A program made the translations under genes and the position numbers. This document shows positions 48,764 through 57,804 of a DNA stretch of 64,000 nt, piece after piece. The notes under the pieces were generated by a model. The model saw nothing but the letters and a program-made list of their open reading frames with translations. It did no database searches and had not been told where the DNA came from. Source of the stretch: CAZEHO01 sp964511945 (GTDB lineage Bacteria; Actinomycetota; Acidimicrobiia; Spongiisociales; UBA11373); the NCBI GenBank assembly GCA_964511945.1, contig CAZEHO010000010.1, positions 1 to 64,000 on the forward strand, given 5' to 3'. Each line of letters starts with the position of its first letter. The first letter of the stretch is position 1.

Positions 48764-49229
48764 AGGTTGCAGCCGGCGACCGGGATTGGAGCCGTACTCC
48801 AGCGGCGGGAGCGTCGAGACAGCCGAGGAGCGCCGCCGGGTCGAGATACCGATCGCCAACCCGCAGAGACAGGTGGATCGCCTCGACCCCCCGATCGAGC
48901 CCGCTCAGGCCGACGACCGACCCCGCCCCCAACCGCTGCCCGGTTCGCACAGCAATCCGGTCGAGATAGGAGTACGAGGTCCGCACCCCTCCCCCGTGGG
49001 CGATCGTCACGCTCCGGCGGCCGGCCACCGACCCGGCAAAGGTCACCACACCCGAGGCGACGCTGCGGACCGGAGATCCTCGCGGCGCGGCGAGGTCGAT
49101 GCCCCAGTGCCCCCCGTACTCGCCGTCCGGGGCGAAGGAACGCACCACCGATCCCGGGACCGGCCGGGTGAGGTCGAGACACACCGGGCCTCCGGCGAAC
49201 ACAAGGGTGAGAGACAGGATGACGGCCAT
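48609..49229 (-). CDS. exported M23/LytM-like protein, probably catalytically defective
   Basis: The 206-aa frame from ATG 49229 has a signal peptide (MAVILSLTLVFAGG) and a LytM/M23 domain (VVRSFAPDGEYGGHWGIDLA, ASGVVTFAGSVAGR). The first metal motif HxxxD is present (HWGID), but the usual HxH reads HLS in AIHLSLRVG, so peptidase activity is doubtful. Family homology ends near YLDPAALLGC; the last 60 residues overlap nadD in another frame and look non-native. A frameshift or short natural C terminus is possible. Confidence 0.7.
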   Translation of the reverse strand: MAVILSLTLVFAGGPVCLDLTRPVPGSVVRSFAPDGEYGGHWGIDLAAPRGSPVRSVASGVVTFAGSVAGRRSVTIAHGGGVRTSYSYLDRIAVRTGQRLGAGSVVGLSGLDRGVEAIHLSLRVGDRYLDPAALLGCLDAPAAGVRLQSRSPAATYAVVRATRPARRDVRSPSSGSSGGRRSRLRPTRPRPGHVHAGRRPVAEGRS

Positions 49230-49297
49230 GGCTGTGCCGCGCCGGTCACGAGCAACGTAGCAGGGACCGGTGACCGGTTCGAGAGCAGTGCTCTGGC

Positions 49298-49690
49298 TTA
49301 CAGAATCCCGAGCGAGCGTGGAGAGGCGTCGAGCATTTGTATCGCCACCCGGCGGAGATCGTCCGGCCGGAAGGGCTTGGTGATGAAGGCGTCGGCTCCG
49401 CCCTGATCGGCCCGCTGCCGGGTCTCTTCCTGAGCGTGTGCGGTCAGGACGAGCACCCGCAGGCTTTCGGTCCGGGCATCGGAACGGATCCTTTCGAGAA
49501 CCTGCCACCCGTCCATCTTGGGCAGCCCGACGTCGAGGATCAGCAGATCGGGCGGATCAGCGAGCGCCGCCTCGAGCCCGGCAGGGCCGTCGCCGCGGGT
49601 GTCAACTTCGAATCCGGCGGGACGCAAGCACACCGTGATCAAACGTTGGATCACGGCCGAGTCCTCTACAACCAATACTCGATGCGCCAC
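49298..49690 (-). CDS. single-domain response regulator
   Basis: The 130-aa receiver starts at GTG 49690 with GGAGG 9-10 nt upstream. VLVVEDSAVIQRLI holds the acidic pair, Asp53 lies in LLILDVGLPKMDGW, and VLVLTAHA and FITKPFRPDDL supply the Thr and Lys. There is no output domain, so it is a CheY/Spo0F-like relay. No histidine kinase is adjacent. Confidence 0.88.
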   Translation of the reverse strand: MAHRVLVVEDSAVIQRLITVCLRPAGFEVDTRGDGPAGLEAALADPPDLLILDVGLPKMDGWQVLERIRSDARTESLRVLVLTAHAQEETRQRADQGGADAFITKPFRPDDLRRVAIQMLDASPRSLGIL

Positions 49691-49791
49691 GGTGCAGTGC
49701 CTCCAGGGGTGGCTCACCCATCCCTATCGACCCTTCACCGGTGCGGCTTGAGGGGTCGGGATGCCGATACTCGAATATGTGCGGAAATAGG

Positions 49792-51036
49792 TCAGCGAAC
49801 CTGCCCGGTTCCGTACAGGACGTAGCGCTCGGATGTCAGCGCTTCGAGGCCCATCGGCCCGCGAGCATGCAGTTTCTGAGTGGAGATCCCGATCTCCGCT
49901 CCGAACCCGAACTCCTCGCCGTCGGTGAATCTGGTCGAGGCGTTGACCATGGTCACCGCACTGTCGATCCCACGCACGAACGTGTCGACGGTGTCGTAGT
50001 CGTTGCTGACGATGGACTCGGTGTGCCCGGACGAGTGAGCCCGAATGTGATCGACGGCCGCGTCAACGCCATCGACCACCGCCACGGCCATGATCAGATC
50101 GTGATACTCGGTGTCCCAGTCCTCGTCGGTGGCGGGCGCCAGATCCGGAGCCAGGTTCCTCGAACGCTCATCGCCCCGGAGTTCGACCCTGTTGTCGGCC
50201 AGCGCCGCGGTGATACGCGGTACGAATATATCCGCGATCGCGGCATCGACCAGCAGCTTCTCGGCCGCGTTGCACACACCGGGGCGCTGCACCTTGGCGT
50301 TGATCACAATCGCCTCGGCCTCGTCGAGGTCTGCAGCGGCATCGACGTACACGTGGCAGTTGCCGGCACCGTCGATCACCACCGGGACGGTGGCCTCTTC
50401 TTCGATCGCCGCGATGAGCCCGGGCCCACCCCTCGGCACCAGCAGGTCGATCCACTCGGTAGCGGTCATCAGTGCCTTGGCGCCTTCGCGACTGGTGTCC
50501 TCGACGATCTGGACCGAATCGGCGGGGAATCCGGCATCCTCGAGTCCCGCCCGCAACGCAGCACCGATCGCCAGGTTGGAAAGCAGGGCGTACGACGAAC
50601 CCCGAAGGAGGGCCGCGTTCCCCGATTTCACGCACAGACCGGCGGCGTCGGCTGTGACGTTGGGCCTGGCCTCGTAGATCACAGCCACGACACCCAGCGG
50701 CACCCGGACCCGCTGGAGCCGGATGCCGTTGTACATCCGCCAGCCGCCCGTCTGGTTACCCACCGGATCGGGGAGGGCGGCGACCTTGCGGAGCCCGCCG
50801 ACAATCCCGGCGATCCGATCCGGGGTCAACAGCAGGCGGTCCAGCAGCGCCTTGCCGATCCCGAGCTCGCGGGCAGTGTCCATGTCCTCGGCGTTGGCGG
50901 CGAGGATGTCGTCGGCGGCCTTGATGACCCGTTCGGCCATCGCTTCCAGTGCGGCAGTCTTCTCGGCGGCCGTGGCGGAAGCGAGCTCCCGAGCTGCTGC
51001 CTTGGCACCGCGGCCGAGATCGTCGATCGTCAGCAT
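49792..51036 (-). CDS. proA: glutamate-5-semialdehyde dehydrogenase
   Basis: The 414-aa enzyme reduces glutamyl-5-phosphate in proline synthesis. Motifs: GVVAVIYEARPNVTADAAGL, KSGNAALLRGSS, the catalytic Cys in VQRPGVCNAAEKLLV, and FGFGAEIGISTQKLHARGPM at the C-terminal side. It lies 30 bp downstream of proB and is co-transcribed with it. Confidence 0.96.
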   Translation of the reverse strand: MLTIDDLGRGAKAAARELASATAAEKTAALEAMAERVIKAADDILAANAEDMDTARELGIGKALLDRLLLTPDRIAGIVGGLRKVAALPDPVGNQTGGWRMYNGIRLQRVRVPLGVVAVIYEARPNVTADAAGLCVKSGNAALLRGSSYALLSNLAIGAALRAGLEDAGFPADSVQIVEDTSREGAKALMTATEWIDLLVPRGGPGLIAAIEEEATVPVVIDGAGNCHVYVDAAADLDEAEAIVINAKVQRPGVCNAAEKLLVDAAIADIFVPRITAALADNRVELRGDERSRNLAPDLAPATDEDWDTEYHDLIMAVAVVDGVDAAVDHIRAHSSGHTESIVSNDYDTVDTFVRGIDSAVTMVNASTRFTDGEEFGFGAEIGISTQKLHARGPMGLEALTSERYVLYGTGQVR

Positions 51037-51066
51037 GGCCGGGGAGTGTAGGAGGTGGGAGACCGG

Positions 51067-52164
51067 TCAGTCGGCGAGGACGACCAAATCGTCCCGATGG
51101 ACCACCTCACCGCCGGCTTCGAGGCTGTGGCGGCCCGCGACCCGCTCCACAGTGGCGGCATCCATCGCCGCCCTTCCCTTGCCGATCAGCGAGCCGTCCA
51201 GCGACAGGATCTCAATGGCATCCCCCTCGGTGAACCGGCCCTCCACCGCCCGCACCCCAACCGGAAGCAGCGAGCGGCCGTGGCGGATCAGCGCCCTAAC
51301 CGCCCCATCGTCGACGGCGACCCGGCCGTGCGAGGGAAGCCCGAAGGCAATCCAGAGCTTGCGGCTCGGCAGGCCGGCGTGATGCGGCTCCACCCAGGTC
51401 CCAACGGCCTCTCCGGCGGCTGCCTCGGTCACCACTCCCCGTCGATCCGCCGAAGCGATCACGGTCGGGATGCCGGACCAGGCCGCCATCCGCGCCGCCG
51501 CCACCTTGGTGGCAACTCCACCGGAGCCCAGGGGGCCCGAGCCGCCACCTTCGATCCCGTCGAGAACCGCGTCGGTGTGGCGGACCGCGTCGAGGAACTG
51601 TGCTGTGTCGTCGAACCTGGGGTCGCCCGAATACAGCCCACCGGTGTCGGTGAGGATCACCAGCATCGAGGCGCCGATGAGATGGGCCACGATCGCGGCG
51701 AGACGATCGTTGTCGCCGAGTCGAAGCTCATCGACCACCACGGTGTCGTTCTCGTTCACGATCGGCACGATCCCCATCGACAGCATCCGTTCCAGTGCCT
51801 CGCGCGCATGCAGGTACTGATCACGGTTGGCGAGCACGTCCCTGGTCAGAAGCACCTGCGCCGCAACCAAACCGGCGTCGGCGAACTCATTGGCGTAGCG
51901 CTCGATCAGCCGCCCTTGACCGACCGCGGCGGCGGCCTGCAATCCGGGTATGTCCGAAGGACGGGCTTCGAGTCCGAGTGCCGGTATTCCGGCGGCAACC
52001 GCCCCGGATGACACCAGGACGCAAGGCGTCCCCCCCGCCCAGACTCCGGCCACCTCGGAGGAGATCTCGGCGACAGCGGTGGCGTCCAGCCCGCCGGCGG
52101 AACCGGTGAGGCTCGACGAGCCGATCTTCACTACGAGCGGACCAGGTGCCGCAGGGCGTCTCAT
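51067..52164 (-). CDS. proB: glutamate 5-kinase with PUA domain
   Basis: The 365-aa enzyme phosphorylates glutamate, the first and feedback-controlled step of proline synthesis. Kinase motifs: LVVKIGSSSLTG, VLVSSGAVAAGIPALGL, VPIVNENDTVVVDELRLGDN and VILTDTGGLYSGDPR. A C-terminal PUA domain (about residues 275-350, LLPVGVRAVEGRFTEGDAIE) follows. It precedes proA. Confidence 0.96.
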   Translation of the reverse strand: MRRPAAPGPLVVKIGSSSLTGSAGGLDATAVAEISSEVAGVWAGGTPCVLVSSGAVAAGIPALGLEARPSDIPGLQAAAAVGQGRLIERYANEFADAGLVAAQVLLTRDVLANRDQYLHAREALERMLSMGIVPIVNENDTVVVDELRLGDNDRLAAIVAHLIGASMLVILTDTGGLYSGDPRFDDTAQFLDAVRHTDAVLDGIEGGGSGPLGSGGVATKVAAARMAAWSGIPTVIASADRRGVVTEAAAGEAVGTWVEPHHAGLPSRKLWIAFGLPSHGRVAVDDGAVRALIRHGRSLLPVGVRAVEGRFTEGDAIEILSLDGSLIGKGRAAMDAATVERVAGRHSLEAGGEVVHRDDLVVLAD

Positions 52165-52252
52165 GGCGGGCGAGTGTAGGTCGGCGGCTCGTCACTCGAT
52201 CGGCGGAGCCGCCACTAATCTCCCGACGCACACAACCGGAGGGAATGGGTCA

Positions 52253-52789
52253 ATGAAGAAGTTGCTGATCCTGGTCGTGGTTCTCGCCATGGCCGCCGCA
52301 GCCTGTGGTGACGACGACTCGGGTGACGAGTCGGCCGCGATCGCGTCGCTGCAATCGAAGATCTCGTCATCGCAGAGCGGCAACGAGACCGTCACGTTCG
52401 GTGAATCCGAAACACTGTGCATGGCGGAGGGAATCGTCGGGTTGTTCGGCGTCTCTCGGATCATCGAGGCAGACGATCAGGAGTTCGAAGACTTCATGGC
52501 CGCAGCCACGAAGGAGGAGCGCCGCGGCGTGGTGGATCTCACGCTCGAGTGCGGTGATTTCATGAGCCAGTTCACCGGTCCGCTGGTCGAGCAGGGCATC
52601 AGCGAGGACGCGGCCAAGTGCATCGGCGACGAGATGCTTGCCAGCGATCCGTTCCGCGATGTCATCGCCGACGGGCTGGCAACCGGGTCCTTTGAGCCGA
52701 CCGGCGCCGCGGAGCAGGCACTCATGGAGGTGCTGCTGCCCGTGATGTTCGGTTGCTTGAGCCCCGAGGAGCTCGCCAACCTCGGGTAA
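52253..52789 (+). CDS. small lipoprotein, unknown function
   Basis: The 178-aa protein starts at ATG 52253 after GGAGGGA. The signal MKKLLILVVVLAMAAAACGD has lipobox AAAC at Cys18. The mature part is helical and acidic, with Cys pairs (LCMAEGIVG, LECGDF, KCIGDEM, GCLSPEEL) that could form disulfides. Such short actinobacterial lipoproteins often have no assigned role. It is alone on the plus strand between proB and obgE. Confidence 0.75.
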   Translation: MKKLLILVVVLAMAAAACGDDDSGDESAAIASLQSKISSSQSGNETVTFGESETLCMAEGIVGLFGVSRIIEADDQEFEDFMAAATKEERRGVVDLTLECGDFMSQFTGPLVEQGISEDAAKCIGDEMLASDPFRDVIADGLATGSFEPTGAAEQALMEVLLPVMFGCLSPEELANLG

Positions 52790-52810
52790 CCGGGATCGAC
52801 GATCATGATG

Positions 52811-52835
52811 CTGAGGGGCCCGCCGGGCCCCTCAG
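52811..52835. terminator. bidirectional terminator between lipoprotein gene and obgE
   Basis: A perfect 11-bp GC-rich stem (ctgaggggccc / gggcccctcag) with a 3-nt loop lies between convergent genes and overlaps the obgE stop codon. Confidence 0.75.
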
Positions 52836-54100
52836 CCGTCTTCGGACTCCTCGTCGTTCTCGTCGACGAATTCAAAGGTGACGTCGCCGATCTGCACCTC
52901 GTCGCCGGTCACGGCGCCGGCCCGTCGAAGCGCTTCGTCGACACCGGCCCGGGCAAGGCGGCGAGCGGCGAAGTCCGCTGCTTCGGGAACGGTGAGGTCG
53001 TCGAGGGCAACCGCCCGCTCGGCCTGTTTCCCGGTGACGACCCAGCGATCGTATTCCCGATGTACTTCGAAGGTCGGGGGAACCGGGCGGTGGAGGGTGT
53101 ACCCCTCACGATCGGGCATCATTCGCTCCGCCTGATCCACCGCGTCGGCGACCGCGTGCATCAGCTGACCGAGTCCGTCACCAGTCACCGCCGAGATCCG
53201 ATGGACCGCGAGACCGCCAAGTTGCTCGGCGGCTTCGAGCGACTCGGGGAGATCAGCCTTGCTGATGACCACCACCCGGGGCCGCTCGACCAGGTCGCTG
53301 CGGTGCGCTTCGAGTTCCCCCAGCAACACATCGAGCTGGGTTCGCACGTCGACGGTCTGAAGCGGAGACGGATCCAGGAGGATCACCAGCGCCCGGGCCC
53401 GCTCGACATGACGCAGGAATTCATGACCGAGCCCGCGACCCTCGGCTGCTCCTTCGATGAGACCCGGGATGTCGGCCAGTACGAACTCGCGATCGTCGAC
53501 GACTACGACCCCGAGGTTCGGCTCCAGCGTGGTGAACGGGTAGTCGGCAATCTTGGGCCGGGCCGCGGACACTCGCGAGATCAGGGTGCTCTTGCCAGCG
53601 TTCGGGAACCCGATGAGCGCAGCATCGGCGATGAGCTTGAGCTCGAGCGTGATCCACACCTCTTCGCCGAACTCGCCCTGTTCGGCGAAGCTCGGAGCGA
53701 GGTGGCGGGGTCCGACGAAGGCGGCATTGCCGCGGCCGCCCCGACCACCTGCGAGCACGACAATGCGCTGCCCGGGCTTCGCCAGATCCGCAAGCACGGT
53801 GTCGTCGGCGTCCTTGACCACAGTTCCGACGGGAACCTTGAGCACGAGATCATCGCCACGTTTGCCGTGGCGCAGGTCCCCCTGGCCGTGAGTTCCATCG
53901 CCGGCGCGGCGATGTGGCCGGCGCTGGTAGTCGAGGAGTGTCGGGACCGAAGGATCGGCCTCGACAACGATGTCGCCGCCGGATCCGCCGTTGCCGCCTT
54001 CGGGTTTCCCTCTGGGCCGGCCGCGCATACTCCGGAACGCGACAACGCCCGCGCCGCCGTCGCCGGCACGGACGTTGATCTTGGCTTCGTCGACGAACAC
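52832..54100 (-). CDS. obgE: GTPase ObgE/CgtA
   Basis: The 422-aa essential GTPase acts in 50S assembly and stress control. It has the glycine-rich Obg fold (DEAKINVRAGDGGAGVVAF, GGNGGSGGDIVVEAD), a G domain with GFPNAGKSTL, FTTLEPNLGVV, DIPGLIEGA and SKADLP, and a C-terminal OCT domain (YTLHRPVPPTFEVHREYDR) with an acidic tail. It follows rpmA by 21 bp in the conserved rplU-rpmA-obgE order. Confidence 0.95.
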   Translation of the reverse strand: MFVDEAKINVRAGDGGAGVVAFRSMRGRPRGKPEGGNGGSGGDIVVEADPSVPTLLDYQRRPHRRAGDGTHGQGDLRHGKRGDDLVLKVPVGTVVKDADDTVLADLAKPGQRIVVLAGGRGGRGNAAFVGPRHLAPSFAEQGEFGEEVWITLELKLIADAALIGFPNAGKSTLISRVSAARPKIADYPFTTLEPNLGVVVVDDREFVLADIPGLIEGAAEGRGLGHEFLRHVERARALVILLDPSPLQTVDVRTQLDVLLGELEAHRSDLVERPRVVVISKADLPESLEAAEQLGGLAVHRISAVTGDGLGQLMHAVADAVDQAERMMPDREGYTLHRPVPPTFEVHREYDRWVVTGKQAERAVALDDLTVPEAADFAARRLARAGVDEALRRAGAVTGDEVQIGDVTFEFVDENDEESEDG

Positions 54101-54121
54101 GCCGGGCGGCGCGGACGTCGG

Positions 54122-54385
54122 CTACGCGTCGGCGGTCTCGGTGAGGATGCTCACCTGCCGCCGGCCGCGACGTGAGTCGTAGCGCACGACGCCTTCAGCC
54201 TTGGCGAACAGGGTGTCGTCCCCGCCCCGACCGACGTTGTCTCCGGGGTGAATCCGGGTGCCGCGCTGACGCACGAGGATGGTGCCGGCCTGGACCCGCT
54301 GGCCGTCGAAGACCTTGGGGCCGAGCCGCTTTGCCGCTGAATCGCGGCCGTTCTTGGTGGAACCGCCGCCTTTCGTCTTCGACAT
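54122..54385 (-). CDS. rpmA: 50S ribosomal protein bL27
   Basis: The 87-aa protein sits near the peptidyl-transferase centre. The N terminus MSKTKGGGSTKNGRDSAAKR replaces the more common AHKKGxGSxxNGRDS. LGPKVFDGQRVQAGTILVRQ and RIHPGDNVGRGGDDTLFA are typical. The ATG lies 3 bp after the rplU stop. Confidence 0.95.
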   Translation of the reverse strand: MSKTKGGGSTKNGRDSAAKRLGPKVFDGQRVQAGTILVRQRGTRIHPGDNVGRGGDDTLFAKAEGVVRYDSRRGRRQVSILTETADA

Positions 54386-54388
54386 CGC

Positions 54389-55164
54389 CTAGCTCTCCTT
54401 GGATTCGTCGGCCGCAGGCTTCTTCGCTGCGGGCTTCTTCGCTGCGGGCTTCTTGGCGGCCGTGGTCTTCGCTGCAGGCTTCTTGGTCGCCGCGGCCTTC
54501 GAGGCGGCGGGCTTCTTGGNNNNNNNNNNNNNNNNNNNNNNNNNNNNNNNNNNNNNNNNNNNNNNNNNNNNNNNNNNNNNNNNNNNNNNNNNNNNNNNNN
54601 NNNNNNNNNNNNNNNNNNNGGCTTCTTGGTCGCCGCGGCCTTCGAGGCGGCGGGCTTCTTGGCCGTTGCGGTCTTGGTGGCAGCAGCCTTGGTGGTGCTC
54701 TTCGCGGTCGCGGCCTTCGAGGCGGCGGGCTTCTTGGCCGCCGTGCTCTTGGAAGCTGCGGGCTTCTTGGCGGCCGCAGGCTTCTTCTCCTCGACCGACT
54801 CCTCGGTCTTCTTGGCCGCTGCCGTCTTGGCAGCAGGCGCAGCCTTCTTCTTGGCGCCCGGCTTGGTGATCTTCGTCACCTCGATGGTGGTGTAGCGCTG
54901 CCGATGACCCTGGCGCCGCCGGTACCCGGTCTTCGCCTTGTACTTGAAGATGTCGATCTTCGGGCCGGAGCCCTCACCGACGACCTTGGCCACAACCTTG
55001 GCGGCCTTGAGTTCTTCACGATCGGAAAACACTTCGCCCTTCTCGTCGACGACGAGAAGCGGAGTGAACGTCACCTCGCCGTCGCCGCGCAGGCGTTCGA
55101 CGTCGATGACGTCACCCTCACGCACCTTTGCTTGCTTTCCGCCCGTGCGGATGATCGCGTACAT
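54389..55164 (-). CDS. rplU: 50S ribosomal protein bL21 with Lys/Ala-rich tail (gapped)
   Basis: Residues 1-100 are standard bL21 (MYAIIRTGGKQAKVREGDVI, IDIFKYKAKTGYRRRQGHRQ, YTTIEVTKI). A long tail follows, built of repeated AAKKPA/ASKAA/ATKK units like histone H1-type tails, ending ADESKES. An assembly gap (54520-54619) falls inside the tail, so its true length and the frame across the gap are uncertain. The tail may bind RNA or DNA. First gene of rplU-rpmA-obgE. Confidence 0.88.
54520..54619. other. assembly gap (100 N)
   Basis: A run of exactly 100 N lies inside the repetitive Lys/Ala tail of bL21. The flanks repeat each other (gcttcttgg plus related units), so the break is probably repeat-caused and its real length is unknown. 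Confidence 0.95.
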
Positions 55165-55251
55165 GCTCGAAGGTCCTTCAAAGAGGGGGGAACGGCGCCA
55201 CAGTGTAGCGGCTCCGGCATCGGAGCCGCCGGCCCGTTCGGTCCATGGATC

Positions 55252-56811
55252 TTACGTCTCGTCCGAGTCGGATTCCAACGCGGGAATCTTGGCTCCGGTA
55301 GTGGCGGCTTCCTCGAACAGCATCACTCCCCGGCCGCCACATTCGGGGCACACATGTGAGAAGGATTCCAGCAATCCCTCGGATACGTTCTTGCGGGTCA
55401 TCTCCACGAGACCGAGGTGCGACACCTCGAACACCTGCGTCCTGGTCTTGTCGAGAGCGAGCGACTCCCGCAGCTTCAGCAGCACTGCCTGGCGGTTCTT
55501 CTCGCTCTCCATGTCGATGAAGTCGATCACGATTATTCCGCCGATGTCGCGCAGCCGGAGCTGATGGGCGATCTCCTCGGCCGCCTCCAGGTTGTTCTGG
55601 AGCACCGTCTCCTCGAGGCTCGACTTGCCGACGAACCGACCGGTGTTGACGTCGACGACCGTCAGTGCTTCAGTCCGATCGATCACGATGTGTCCGCCCG
55701 ACGGCAGCCAGACCTTGCGATCGAGGGCCTTCCGCAACTGGTCCTCCACATGGAACCGCTCGAACAGCGGCAGGTCGCCTTCGTAGCGCTTCACCTTCTG
55801 GACGAGATCCGGGTCGGTCGATCCCAAATACTCGGCCACCTGTTCGTACACCTCGGTGTCATCGATCATGAGACGCCGGAAGTCCTTGGTGAAGTGCTCC
55901 CGCACGACCCGTAGCACCAGCGGCGGCTCCTCGTGCAGCAACCGCGGCGCACCGCCCTTGGGCAACTCGGCCTCGATGCGCCCCCACACCCGGGTCAGGT
56001 GTTCGATGTCGTCGCGGATCTCATCCTGGGTAGCGCCCTCGGCGGCGGTCCGCACGATTGCTCCGAAACCCTCCGGTCGGAGATCGCCGACCAGCCGGCG
56101 AAGCCGGGCTCGCTCCTCGTCGTCGAGGCGACGGCTGATCCCCCGCATGTCGCTCTCCGGGGCCAGCACCAGGAACCGGCCGGGGAGGCTGATCTGGTTG
56201 GTCAAACGGGCGCCCTTGTGGCCCATTGCGTCCTTGACGACCTGCACCAGGATCTGGTCGCCGACCTTCAGAACCTTCTCGATCGTCGGCGTCCGCCGAC
56301 CGCCGTTCTCTTTCGTGTGCAGGTGCACGTCACCGGCATACAGCACACCGTTCTTGGCCTCGCCGAAGTCCACGAAGGCGGCCTCCATGCCGGGCAGCAC
56401 ATTGCGCACCTTGCCGAGGTACACGTTCCCCGCCAGCGACCGCCGATCGGAGCGGGCGAGATAGTGCTCCACCAGCAATGCACCTTCGAGCACCACGATC
56501 TGGGTCTGGTGCGGTGAGCGGCGGATCAGCATCTGCTTGCGGTCCGTCTCCGGCGGCGTCACGACGACGGGTTCGGTCCTCCGGCTGCGCTGCTGGCGTC
56601 CCCGCGAGTCCCTTCGGTCGCGGCCGCGACCACCGTCGCTCCGGGGCTTGACTTTCTCTTCTTTACCGGGCGCAGACTCCGGCGAAACCTCGCGGATCCG
56701 GCGGACCTCTACGGTGTCGCCCCCGACGGTGCGCGTCCCGCGCTCCTCAACGGTGGTGTCACCGACACCCTTGCGGACGACCTGCGTCCGGCGCTTGCGA
56801 AACAGGGCCAT
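55252..56811 (-). CDS. rng: ribonuclease E/G family
   Basis: The 519-aa endoribonuclease starts at ATG 56811 (MALFRKRRTQVVRKG) after GGAGGAG. A basic, disordered N terminus of about 90 residues is followed by an S1-like domain (GNVYLGKVRNVLPGMEAAFV, DFGEAKNGVLYAGD), the catalytic region (LTVVDVNTGRFVG, IGGIIVIDFIDM with the metal-binding Asp residues) and the zinc-link motif CPECGGRG. It processes rRNA and mRNA. It lies upstream of rplU on the same strand. Confidence 0.92.
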   Translation of the reverse strand: MALFRKRRTQVVRKGVGDTTVEERGTRTVGGDTVEVRRIREVSPESAPGKEEKVKPRSDGGRGRDRRDSRGRQQRSRRTEPVVVTPPETDRKQMLIRRSPHQTQIVVLEGALLVEHYLARSDRRSLAGNVYLGKVRNVLPGMEAAFVDFGEAKNGVLYAGDVHLHTKENGGRRTPTIEKVLKVGDQILVQVVKDAMGHKGARLTNQISLPGRFLVLAPESDMRGISRRLDDEERARLRRLVGDLRPEGFGAIVRTAAEGATQDEIRDDIEHLTRVWGRIEAELPKGGAPRLLHEEPPLVLRVVREHFTKDFRRLMIDDTEVYEQVAEYLGSTDPDLVQKVKRYEGDLPLFERFHVEDQLRKALDRKVWLPSGGHIVIDRTEALTVVDVNTGRFVGKSSLEETVLQNNLEAAEEIAHQLRLRDIGGIIVIDFIDMESEKNRQAVLLKLRESLALDKTRTQVFEVSHLGLVEMTRKNVSEGLLESFSHVCPECGGRGVMLFEEAATTGAKIPALESDSDET

Positions 56812-57117
56812 TGATAAAACTCCTCCAGCGTCCGCGCCCGCGGACGCCGCTGATGAATGGTTGACGAAAACCCGTGGAGGCTTCGAGCCACAGTCGCGAC
56901 AGCGCCCAATCTCGTTCCATTGGGAACCTGCAACGGGGTCGGGGAGGTGAGCCCGGCCCTCGGTGCCGTCGACTGTGCGTGCACTCAAAGCTCCGTTCAG
57001 ACAATGGGCGGCGGCGCAACAGATGGAACCTGACCCACCGTGGGGCCGAAGCCGGCCACCCGGGCGGGAGAATACCACCGGCATCCCCTGATCCAGGGGA
57101 AGGTCGGAGAGAGCGGA
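56812..57117 (-). promoter_or_regulatory. long 5' leader of rng with SD-adjacent hairpin
   Basis: No gene is seen in the 306 bp between tdk and rng. A perfect 9-bp inverted repeat (gcgtccgcg / cgcggacgc, 56828-56847) lies directly against the Shine-Dalgarno sequence of rng. RNase E genes in other bacteria have long leaders through which the enzyme limits its own mRNA. A similar role here is a reasonable inference. Confidence 0.5.
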
Positions 57118-57708
57118 TCAGTCGCCGTTGATCTCGAGCTGTTCCTGATGGGACTCCGACGGGTCGTAACAGAACCGACAACGCGCCTCGTACGCATCGG
57201 TCGCTCCGAGCACCACCAGCTCATCGGATTGGATGACCCGCTGGGTATACATGCCTTCGCCTCCGCAGCGGTGACACACGGCCAGCGTCTTGGTGACGTA
57301 TTCGGCCCGGGTCATCAGGGTCGGAATCGGCTCGAACGGCCGGCGCAGGAAATCGAGGTCGAGGCCGGCGACAATCACCCGCTTCCCGGAGCGAGCCAGT
57401 TGCTCGACCACGTCGACGAGACCGTCGTCGAAGAACTGCCCCTCATCGATTCCCACCACGACCGTGCGGTCCTCGACGAGCCGCAGCAGTTCCTCGCTGT
57501 TTGCCGCGTTCTGGGCCGCCGTCGACAGGCTGGAATGGGACACCACCTCGTCGGTGGCATAGCGGTCGTCGATGACCGGCTTGAAGGTCTGGGTGTGGAG
57601 CCGTGCGATCTGATAGCGGGTGATCCGCCGGATCAACTCCTCGCTCTTGCCCGAAAACATCGGACCGCTGATGACCTCGACCCAGCCCCGCTCGTCACGC
57701 CGCTCCAT
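57118..57708 (-). CDS. tdk: thymidine kinase
   Basis: The 196-aa type II thymidine kinase salvages thymidine. Motifs: P-loop ISGPMFSGKSEELIRR, Walker B-like VVVGIDEGQFFDD and the zinc ligands CHRCGGEG and CRFC in the lasso region. ATG 57708 (MERRDERGWVEVISG) is preferred to one 4 codons upstream. The stop is 306 bp before rng. Confidence 0.93.
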   Translation of the reverse strand: MERRDERGWVEVISGPMFSGKSEELIRRITRYQIARLHTQTFKPVIDDRYATDEVVSHSSLSTAAQNAANSEELLRLVEDRTVVVGIDEGQFFDDGLVDVVEQLARSGKRVIVAGLDLDFLRRPFEPIPTLMTRAEYVTKTLAVCHRCGGEGMYTQRVIQSDELVVLGATDAYEARCRFCYDPSESHQEQLEINGD

Positions 57709-57724
57709 GGCGGGAGACACTAGC

Positions 57725-57791
57725 GGAGGTCAGAGATCGGAGATCAGAGATCAGACAGAGGGCCTCTGACTTCTGACCTCTGATCTCAGTC
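57725..57791. repeat. heptad repeat arrays D, inverted pair
   Basis: Tandem 7-mers GAGGTCA GAGATCG GAGATCA GAGATCA (57726-57753) face an inverted set that reads GAGATCA GAGGTCA GAAGTCA on the minus strand (57767-57787). The pair can fold into an imperfect hairpin in the tdk-rodA spacer. Confidence 0.65.
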
Positions 57792-57804
57792 GAGCGGAGC
57801 TCGG

